A stretch of DNA of 9,698 nucleotides from JAUXLW01 sp964195005 (GTDB lineage: Bacteria; Actinomycetota; Acidimicrobiia; Spongiisociales; SHLN01), in the NCBI GenBank assembly GCA_964195005.1, contig CAXMOO010000142.1, forward strand, positions 1-9,698, read 5' to 3'. The notes under the pieces are model-generated. The model saw only the letters and a list, made by a program, of their open reading frames with translations, did not search any database and was not told the DNA's origin. The position numbers were made by a program, and so were the translations under genes. Shown piece by piece: positions 1 to 5,941 of this stretch; within the stretch, counting starts at the first letter, position 1, and each line of letters starts with the position of its first letter.

Positions 1-119
1 CGCACGAGTCGGGCGATTACCGGGAGACCGCACTGGACGCCGGGGCGTATGCCTTCATCCCGAAGTCCGAGTTCAGCATGGACGCCCTTGAAGAGCTGTG
101 GCGACAGGCCAGTAGCTAG
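1..119 (+). CDS. Response regulator receiver domain, C-terminal fragment (5' end outside window)
   Basis: Reading from base 3, the frame gives 38 codons ending in TAG at 117-119. The peptide includes ALDAGAYAFIPKSEF followed by an amphipathic helix DALEELWRQASS. This is the usual end of a CheY-like receiver domain: the alpha4 helix and AGA turn, then beta5 with the conserved Lys (FIPK), then alpha5. The phospho-accepting Asp lies outside the window and cannot be checked. The protein stops right after alpha5, so no output domain follows the receiver; one could precede it, but a stand-alone receiver is the simplest reading. It converges on the kinase operon, whose last gene ends 61 bp away on the other strand. 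A link to that system is possible but unproven. The 61-bp gap shows no convincing terminator. Confidence 0.75.
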   Translation, partial: HESGDYRETALDAGAYAFIPKSEFSMDALEELWRQASS

Positions 120-180
120 TGCCCCGACCAGTACCGTTTGCCGACGGCCCTCAACATCGCCAACGTAACTGGACACAGCA

Positions 181-2316
181 CTAGACGTTTACCCGGTTGT
201 CGATCGGTACCGTGCTCCGGACGGTCGTACCTGATCCAGGCTCTGATTCCAGGCTCAAGGTGGCTCCAACGGCGTCGAGACGGTCGGCCATGTTCGCCAG
301 CCCGGAACCGGCGGCGACCATCGACGGGTCGAACCCACTTCCGTCATCGGTCACTTCGAAGCTGAGTTGTCCGTCTGCCTGCCGCAGGACCACCGACACG
401 GTCGATGCGCCTGCGTACTTGGCGATGTTCTGGAGCGCCTCGAGGATCGTGAAGTAGACCGCCGCCTCGACTTCGCGTGAGTAGCGGTCGAGGCCGTTCG
501 CCTCGACGTCTACCGGCAGTGCTGTTTTCTGTGTCTGATGTGTGATGGCGGTCGCCAGGCCCTCGGCCTCCAACAGTGGCGGGTAGACCCCACCAGAGAA
601 CTCCCTGACAGCGCGGATAGCCTCGCCGGCGTCGGCTTCCAGCCGCGCCAGCACCTCTGCAGTCCTGGTGGCGCCGGCCTGGTCAGCCAACTTGCGGGTG
701 GGCCCAACCATGACCTTCAACGCAACCAGCTGCTGTTGCGACCCACTGTCGAGGTCGTGCTCCAGGGCCCGGCGGGCCTCGTCGGCTGCAGCCAGGATTC
801 GCTCCCGCGAGGCCTCCAGCTCGGCCACCTGCTCCTGTAGCTGCGACGTGAGCCCGACGTTGCGTAGCGCCAGGCCCATCCCCGACGCCAGATTCGCCAC
901 AAGCTGCTCTTCGGCGGGTGGCAGCGCCTCCCCCCGGGTTTTGACCAGCGAGAGGCCCCCCAAAAGCTCACCGTCGTGGAAAACCGCCAAGGAGTAGTCG
1001 GCATCCGGATCCTCAAAGGAGTCGGTCGCGGCTAACTCGGTGCGTTCGGCGCTCTCCGGCCAGGTGGCTGCCGCCCGGAATCCCTCGTCGGATCTCACCC
1101 AGATGGTGGCTTCGACGGCACCGGTGCCGTCGACGATGAGCCTCGGTATGCGCGCCAGCAGCTCGTCGTCGGATGCTTCTGCCGCCCTGTGAGAGAAACG
1201 GGAGAGGACTTCATAGGGCGTCGCCCGCCGGCCGTAGACGGCGCGGTTTGCCCATTGCTGAGCGCGGCGGCGAACGGGCTGGAACGCTATGGCGACGAGC
1301 GCGGTCGCCGCTACCTGAGGCCCCAACTCGGTCTGGCCGCCCGATCTCAGTAGCCACCCGGCGCCCGCCACCACCGAAACGTAGGTAGCGCCAAGGGCTA
1401 GAGCCACAGCTCCCGCCGCCAACGTCTTGTTGATGACGACGTCGATGCCGTAAAGCCGGTACTTGCCAACGGCAATCCCATAGGAAGCGAGAAAAACGGC
1501 CGTCGCCGCCATGAGCAGAGCACGGCCCAAACCCTCATACCGGGTGCCTCCGAAAATGATAGATACGAGGAGAGCGGGTACGAAGCTCGAGGCACCCCAC
1601 ACCACCCACTTGAACTGCTCTCGGGTGGCTCCGCTACTGCGCCGGAAACGGCCAACAAGAGCCGCCAGGGACAAGAGTATGGCGAACATGAAGGCCACGA
1701 TCCCCGCGAAAAGCAGCAATCCTTCGTCCTCGGCGACCTCGATGGGCACGGTGCTCCCCGGGCGATAGATCCAAGCGTCGGCCACCGTCGTGACGAGGAT
1801 GGCCACGCCGGCAAATACGCCGACCCAACGCCACCTTGGCGAAGGCAACGTCCCGTCGGGGAACAGGAGCAGCCCAAAGGTCAGTAGAGGGATAAATGTC
1901 CAGACCCAGGCCCAATTAGTGAACGCCAGGATCCAGGCTGCCGACCCGGGGAGATCGGCCGGGACAACAGAGCCGCCGAAGACCAGGTTAGGAGCGTCGA
2001 CCAGCAGCGCCGCGCCGGCCACGCCGGCGACCGCAAGGCCACCGAAGAAGGCGGACGCTGCCATGGTCCACAACACCGCGTTGCGGGGCTGCTGGGGGAT
2101 CACCAGCCACACGAAGACGGCGAAGAAGACCGAGAACAGCGTGAGAAACGCAAAGAACTCCGACCACCAGGATCCGGCATGCCCGATGGCAATGACTACC
2201 GCCGATCCGATCACGGCGAGGGCGCCGCCGATCACAACCGTCACCCGAAGCAATCCGACCACAGTCCGGTCACTCATGTTCGGATCGATCACTGCCGCTC
2301 CAGGGGGCACACTCAT
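181..2316 (-). CDS. Membrane histidine kinase homologue HK-A: intact ATPase domain, phospho-accepting His missing
   Basis: This 711-residue HPK7/HisKA_3-type sensor kinase homologue has about nine or ten hydrophobic segments in residues 20-347, including the LLLFPDGTLPSPRW stretch (150-162) and KYRLYGIDVVINKT (285-298) typical of actinobacterial membrane kinases. A GAF-like cytosolic region follows (about 365-485), then a coiled coil (488-515), a DHp-like region (505-575) and a HATPase_c domain (615-705). The ATPase motifs look complete: N-box E626 and N630, DDGSGF (657-662) and GSGLANM (670-676). The H-box reads LEHDLDSGSQQQ: Asp523 occupies the acceptor His position and Ser524 the following acidic position; the DNA at 721-780 confirms the codons. 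It therefore probably cannot carry phosphate but can bind ATP. The ATG (2314-2316) overlaps the stop of the upstream gene as ATGA and has GGAG five bases upstream, preferred over Met14. Partner by inference: the paralogue just upstream. A pure ATP-sensing regulator is the alternative role. Confidence 0.9.
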   Translation of the reverse strand: MSVPPGAAVIDPNMSDRTVVGLLRVTVVIGGALAVIGSAVVIAIGHAGSWWSEFFAFLTLFSVFFAVFVWLVIPQQPRNAVLWTMAASAFFGGLAVAGVAGAALLVDAPNLVFGGSVVPADLPGSAAWILAFTNWAWVWTFIPLLTFGLLLFPDGTLPSPRWRWVGVFAGVAILVTTVADAWIYRPGSTVPIEVAEDEGLLLFAGIVAFMFAILLSLAALVGRFRRSSGATREQFKWVVWGASSFVPALLVSIIFGGTRYEGLGRALLMAATAVFLASYGIAVGKYRLYGIDVVINKTLAAGAVALALGATYVSVVAGAGWLLRSGGQTELGPQVAATALVAIAFQPVRRRAQQWANRAVYGRRATPYEVLSRFSHRAAEASDDELLARIPRLIVDGTGAVEATIWVRSDEGFRAAATWPESAERTELAATDSFEDPDADYSLAVFHDGELLGGLSLVKTRGEALPPAEEQLVANLASGMGLALRNVGLTSQLQEQVAELEASRERILAAADEARRALEHDLDSGSQQQLVALKVMVGPTRKLADQAGATRTAEVLARLEADAGEAIRAVREFSGGVYPPLLEAEGLATAITHQTQKTALPVDVEANGLDRYSREVEAAVYFTILEALQNIAKYAGASTVSVVLRQADGQLSFEVTDDGSGFDPSMVAAGSGLANMADRLDAVGATLSLESEPGSGTTVRSTVPIDNRVNV

Positions 2317-4433
2317 ACCGGCTCCATCACTTCGCCCGTGACGGGCAGCTGTGCGGTAAGTGTCGTTCCTTCCTCAGATGGCGCAGTGGTGATGGTGCCG
2401 CCGAAGGCGTCGATACGGTCGGTGAGCCTGGTGAGATCATTACTGTCGTCCGCCGAGTCGTAGGAAACCTTGACGGTGAGCGTCACATCGTCTCCTTGCA
2501 CGCTGACGTGAGCGGATGTGGCGCCCGCCATCTCGGCCCTGCCGACAGCTGCTACCACGCAGAAGTAGACGGTCTCTTCGACTTGCCGCGAGTAGCGGGG
2601 GAGGTCTGGCGAGTCGATCTGAATCGGCAGGTTCACTGCGTGGTGGGCCGTGGCCAGCGCCGATCCCAGCCCTTCGGCTTCGAGCAATGGGGGGTAAATG
2701 CCACGCGCCACAATACGCATGGCGTCCACGGCTACCTGGGTCTGGTCGGCCAGATCCGCCACTCTCGCCGCCAGGTCGTCGGCGCCTTCCTTTTCGGCGA
2801 TGGTTCTGGCGAGGCCGAGCTTGACCTTGAGCGCCACCACCTGCTGTTGGGCGCCGTCGTGGAGGTCACGTTCCAAACGGTGCCGGGCAGCGTCATGAGC
2901 GACGATCAACCGCCGCCGCGAGGCTTGAAGCTGGAGAGCCCGCTCGGCGAGCTCTGCGTTGAGGCGCCGGTTTCGGAGCAACAGGCCGGCGCCGGCGGCG
3001 ACGTCTGCTAAAAGGTCTTCGTCGGCCGGGGTCACCGAGTGAGCCCGTGGCTTGGTGATGCCGAGCGCCCCTAGCAACTCGCCGCCGTGGCGCACCGGCA
3101 CCGACAGCTCCAATTCCGAGCCGGGGAGGTCGATCTCGGAGCCGATCTCGGAAGGATTCGGCATCGCGTCGGCCGGTGATGCGGCCTCGGCGCGCAGCCG
3201 CTCACCCACTCGTAGCCATACGACGGCGTTTTCGGCCCCGGTCCCCTCACGGAGCAGGCCGGCTAACCCCGCAAGGCCTTGGCCGCCTGAAGAGTCGGCC
3301 ACTTGCGCCGTCAGCTTGGACAGCACCTCGTAAGGAGCTGCCCGTTTACCATATGCGAGCCTGTTCGCCCAGCGCTGAAGTCGTAACCTGATCGGCTCGA
3401 ATGCGATCGCGACGAGCGCAGTTGCCCCCAACGGCAAGGCGAGGCCCAGGTCACCTCCCCGCTGATCAGAGTCTCCAAACAGGAAGATGAAGGAGAGGAC
3501 CGCGGTCCCGTAGAGAACCACTATCACGACTGCCAGCGATAGGTAGGTGACGGTCTTGGAGATGACAACGTCGATGTCGTACAACCGGTACTTGGTGATG
3601 GCCACCCAGAAGGAAAGGATCAGCAAAGACTCGCCGCCAAGCACCACAAACGCTGACAAGCTGTCTCCCGACGTTGTCGCCCCCTCGAAGATGGTGCTCA
3701 ATGCCAACGTTGCGACGAGGAAGCTGCCTCCCCAGGCGATCCACCGAATTTGCCGACGGGCAACAGCCGAACTGCGCTGGTACCGGACAATGAGGGAGGC
3801 AACCGATACCAGAGCGCCCACCATGGCCAGGGTCATCGCCCCCTCGAAGACGCTTCCGGCAGTGCCCCCGTAGGAGTCGATAGCCACTGTGCTCGTGGGG
3901 TTAGCCAGTACGGCTGAGCCGCCCACTGCCACCGCGATGGTGGCCAGGCTGTACCAGCCCACCCAGCTCCACCGTGGAGAAGGCGGCCGCCCGTCGGGGA
4001 ACAACAACAATCCCAATGTGAGAACGAGCAGGAATGCCGGGATATAGGCCCAGGCCAGGGGTTGCAACGCGATCGCTGCGGGCAAAGGAAAATCTGCCGG
4101 GCTGATCGTCCCGATTTCTTGCAGCAACATATCGCCAATTGGCCCGGGGGTGAGGAGGAACACCCCAGCCGCCCCAGCCGCGAACAGCCCGCCGAAGAAA
4201 GAGGCCCAGGCGAGAGCCCACACGGCTCCATTTCGTGGCTGGGATGGGATCGTTACCCAGGCTAAGACTCCAAAACCGACTCCCAGCACGCCGTTATGGA
4301 CAACGAACGCCTCCACGAAAGCCTCCCATCGTCCGAGGATGGCGAGGACTGCCATACCGGACACTGCGAAGGCGACCGAGGTGGCTGCCAGGCTTCTTCC
4401 GAACCGAATGCGGGTCTGGTCGTGAACGTTCAC
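2313..4433 (-). CDS. Membrane histidine kinase homologue HK-B: intact phospho-accepting His, degenerate ATPase domain
   Basis: This 706-residue paralogue of the downstream gene has the same order of parts: about ten hydrophobic segments (14-346, with LLLFPDGRPPSPRW and KYRLYDIDVVISKT), a GAF-like region (about 365-485), a coiled coil (488-518), DHp (508-580) and an ATPase-like end (615-697). The H-box is canonical, RLERDLHDGAQQQ, with His525 as expected acceptor and the D-x-x-x-Q phosphatase signature (D526...Q530). The ATPase part is not: the N-box Asn position is Arg632 and the Glu position Ala628; the DxGxG position reads YDSAD (658-662); the GxGL position reads NDL. Flanking similarity (TDRIDAFGGTI, EEGTTLTAQLPV) continues in frame, so this is substitution, not a frameshift. 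It should not bind ATP normally but can accept and pass phosphate, and may dephosphorylate the regulator. GTG start 4431-4433 overlaps the cyclase stop as GTGA, with GAGGAGA upstream as ribosome site. Confidence 0.9.
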   Translation of the reverse strand: MNVHDQTRIRFGRSLAATSVAFAVSGMAVLAILGRWEAFVEAFVVHNGVLGVGFGVLAWVTIPSQPRNGAVWALAWASFFGGLFAAGAAGVFLLTPGPIGDMLLQEIGTISPADFPLPAAIALQPLAWAYIPAFLLVLTLGLLLFPDGRPPSPRWSWVGWYSLATIAVAVGGSAVLANPTSTVAIDSYGGTAGSVFEGAMTLAMVGALVSVASLIVRYQRSSAVARRQIRWIAWGGSFLVATLALSTIFEGATTSGDSLSAFVVLGGESLLILSFWVAITKYRLYDIDVVISKTVTYLSLAVVIVVLYGTAVLSFIFLFGDSDQRGGDLGLALPLGATALVAIAFEPIRLRLQRWANRLAYGKRAAPYEVLSKLTAQVADSSGGQGLAGLAGLLREGTGAENAVVWLRVGERLRAEAASPADAMPNPSEIGSEIDLPGSELELSVPVRHGGELLGALGITKPRAHSVTPADEDLLADVAAGAGLLLRNRRLNAELAERALQLQASRRRLIVAHDAARHRLERDLHDGAQQQVVALKVKLGLARTIAEKEGADDLAARVADLADQTQVAVDAMRIVARGIYPPLLEAEGLGSALATAHHAVNLPIQIDSPDLPRYSRQVEETVYFCVVAAVGRAEMAGATSAHVSVQGDDVTLTVKVSYDSADDSNDLTRLTDRIDAFGGTITTAPSEEGTTLTAQLPVTGEVMEPV

Positions 4434-5737
4434 GATTCTCTCCTCGGGAACCGGTATGCCGCCACTGGAGCTTCCCGACCTTTCACACGGGCCGGCTCCA
4501 GCGCATCAGCATCGATCGGTCGGGTGCAGGCCTCCCACGTTGCCCGGGTCATCACCGTCTCGCCGGGCTCGGCCCACTGCTGCACCCGTTGCGTCAGGTT
4601 CACGGTGTCTCCTACCACCGAATACTCCATGCGCTCCTCCGAGCCCAACAACGCCGCTGCCACGACTCCGGTCGATATCCCGATGCCGAGCCCGAACGGC
4701 TCCCGACCTTCGACCTCCCACACTGCATTCAGTTTCAGTTGTGCTTCGTGCATGGCTTTGGCGGCGTCGACAGCGTGTTCGGCGTGGCCGTCCTGGGGCA
4801 CCGGGGCGCCGAAGACGGCCATCACGGCGTCGCCGACGAACTGCATCACGGTCCCGCCGGCCTCGAGGATGGCATGGTTCATAGCCGCTCGGTGCTCGTT
4901 GAGCTGGCCGGCTAAGACGCTGGGATCGGTCCGCTCGGCGATAGGGGTGTAGCCGCGAATGTCTCCCATCAGCACTGTGACTATGAGCTCTTCGGTCTCG
5001 CCGATGCGCTTACCCTCACTCCACAGCTTCTCAGCAACGCCCCCGGGAAGCAGCCGGGCCAGGGTCTCGCCCTGTTCCTCGCGGTCGACGATCGCCTGGC
5101 GTAGTTTCTTGAGCCGCTCCAGACTCCCCGCTTTCCCCGCCGAGAGCCCTTCCGCGAGCTTGATGAACAGCTTTTCTATGTCGGCATCGATGGCTCCCGG
5201 GGTGGTGTGGCTAGTGGCGGCTATAGCCTTGATGGGTCGACCCTCGGCCACCTGTCGGAGGAGATCCTCCTCGTCGGCGGAAAGCGCTGTGCTTTCGGAG
5301 ACGCCGACCGTCAGGGCTTCGACGATCTTGGGGTCGAGCATGGAACCGCCGGTGGCCACTTCGCGAACTGCCCGTGCCAGCTGGTCACCCTCGCCCACGC
5401 GCTCTTTGAGCAGGTAGGCGTACCCGGCCGCCCCTTCGGCAAGCAGACTGACCGCGTACTCAGGGTCGTCGTACTGTGAGAGGATCACCACGCCGGTTCC
5501 CGGATGGCGCTTGCGGATCTCGATGGAGGCGTCGATGCCTTCCCTCAGGAAGTTGGGCGGCATCCGGATGTCGGTGACGATCACCTGCGGATTGGCGGCC
5601 TCGGCTCCCTCAACCAGCCCTTCGAAATCAGCGGCCTGGCCGATGACCTCCAGATCATCCTCCAGATCGAGCAAGGCCTTGACGCCTTCACGCACAATCA
5701 GGTTGTCGTCGGCCAGGAAAACCGAGATGGCCGCCAT
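4430..5737 (-). CDS. Receiver / LuxR-HTH-like / class III nucleotide cyclase fusion
   Basis: This 435-residue response regulator has a nucleotidyl cyclase output. Residues 1-125 form a complete receiver domain: acid pair D10-D11, phospho-acceptor D56 in VTDIRMPP, S87 and K111 in YLLKER. Residues 152-195 resemble a LuxR/GerE helix-turn-helix (LSADEEDLLRQVAEG...IEKLFIKL), but the recognition helix is acidic (D184, D186). A helical linker (205-242, with LLPGGVAEKL) leads to a class III cyclase domain (about 250-430). Metal-binding Asp residues are D259 (GDIRGYT) and D303 (VGDAVMAVFGAP); transition-state Asn and Arg are N380 and R384 (GDTVNLTQRV). The base-selecting positions are Gln299, where adenylate cyclases have Lys, and Ser373, where they have Asp or Thr. 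The ATG at 5737 is chosen because GGGGAGGG lies just upstream and the receiver begins at residue 4; a longer frame to 5941 has no domain content. First gene of the operon with the two kinases. Probable product cAMP, but specificity is uncertain. Confidence 0.92.
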   Translation of the reverse strand: MAAISVFLADDNLIVREGVKALLDLEDDLEVIGQAADFEGLVEGAEAANPQVIVTDIRMPPNFLREGIDASIEIRKRHPGTGVVILSQYDDPEYAVSLLAEGAAGYAYLLKERVGEGDQLARAVREVATGGSMLDPKIVEALTVGVSESTALSADEEDLLRQVAEGRPIKAIAATSHTTPGAIDADIEKLFIKLAEGLSAGKAGSLERLKKLRQAIVDREEQGETLARLLPGGVAEKLWSEGKRIGETEELIVTVLMGDIRGYTPIAERTDPSVLAGQLNEHRAAMNHAILEAGGTVMQFVGDAVMAVFGAPVPQDGHAEHAVDAAKAMHEAQLKLNAVWEVEGREPFGLGIGISTGVVAAALLGSEERMEYSVVGDTVNLTQRVQQWAEPGETVMTRATWEACTRPIDADALEPARVKGREAPVAAYRFPRRES

Positions 5738-5741
5738 TGAG

Positions 5742-5749
5742 CCCTCCCC
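5742..5749 (-). promoter_or_regulatory. Ribosome binding site that fixes the cyclase start
   Basis: On the minus strand the sequence is GGGGAGGG followed by CTCA and ATG. GGAGG sits five bases from the ATG at 5737. This strong site decides against the in-frame upstream starts (for example Met codons at 5797 and 5941) for the receiver-cyclase gene. Confidence 0.7.
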
Positions 5750-5847
5750 ACCACCAATCCTATTCGGCGTCCCCGGAGCTGTGGTGAGCACATCCATGGC
5801 ACGAGTGTCGCAAATCCGGCTCCGAGAGCCCAGCGTGCAGGCGCGAC

Positions 5848-5875
5848 TTTCTAGATGAGGCTGGCCCCACTCCAA
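5848..5875 (-). promoter_or_regulatory. Weak candidate promoter for the cyclase-kinase operon
   Basis: On the minus strand TTGGAG (5875-5870) is separated by 16 bases from TAGAAA (5853-5848). Both hexamers match the sigma-70 consensus only partly. It would give a leader of about 100 bases before the ATG at 5737. The operon needs a promoter somewhere in the 204-bp divergent region, and this is the best match I found, but it is weak. Confidence 0.2.
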
Positions 5876-5878
5876 TCG

Positions 5879-5892
5879 GGGTGCTGCCACCC
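5879..5892. promoter_or_regulatory. Candidate operator: inverted repeat GGGTG-CTGC-CACCC
   Basis: This is a perfect 5+5 inverted repeat with a 4-base spacer. It abuts the candidate -35 element of the + strand promoter (5893) and lies just upstream of the candidate minus-strand -35. The position between two divergent promoters suits a shared regulator site, but a repeat this short can occur by chance in GC-rich DNA. Confidence 0.2.
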
Positions 5893-5920
5893 TTGAGGGA
5901 TCCACGGCGTTGGGCATACT
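5893..5920 (+). promoter_or_regulatory. Candidate sigma-70 promoter for the cyclic-nucleotide-binding gene
   Basis: TTGAGG (5893-5898) and CATACT (5915-5920) are separated by 16 bases; each matches consensus at four of six positions, including the key A and T of the -10. Transcription would begin near 5927, leaving a leader of about 15 bases that contains the GGGAGG ribosome site (5932-5937) four bases before the ATG at 5942. Confidence 0.4.
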
Positions 5921-5941
5921 CGTGGGAGAGAGGGAGGACAC

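Noticed and set aside
1790..2341. 183-residue open frame on + opposite the HK-A start
   Set aside because: Mirror of the HK-A coding strand in GC-rich DNA. Composition is low-complexity (T, A, P, R-rich) with no recognisable domain.
2313..2600. Frameshift or sequencing error as the cause of the broken HK-B ATPase motifs
   Set aside because: Similarity to HK-A resumes in the same frame on both sides of every altered motif, and the gene ends at the coupled ATGA overlap.
4235..4915. 226-residue and overlapping 218-residue (4296-4952) open frames on + opposite the cyclase
   Set aside because: They lie antisense to the well-supported cyclase and HK-B genes and show no family motifs.
5780..5792. 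TGTG-GTGAG-CACA as a CRP-like operator
   Set aside because: The half-sites are only four bases and the spacing does not match TGTGA-N6-TCACA. It lies in the cyclase leader and is likely chance.
5738..5941. 68-residue N-terminal extension of the cyclase frame back to 5941
   Set aside because: No domain content, receiver motifs begin only after the Met at 5737, and a strong GGAGG lies five bases before that ATG. The region is better read as a divergent promoter.
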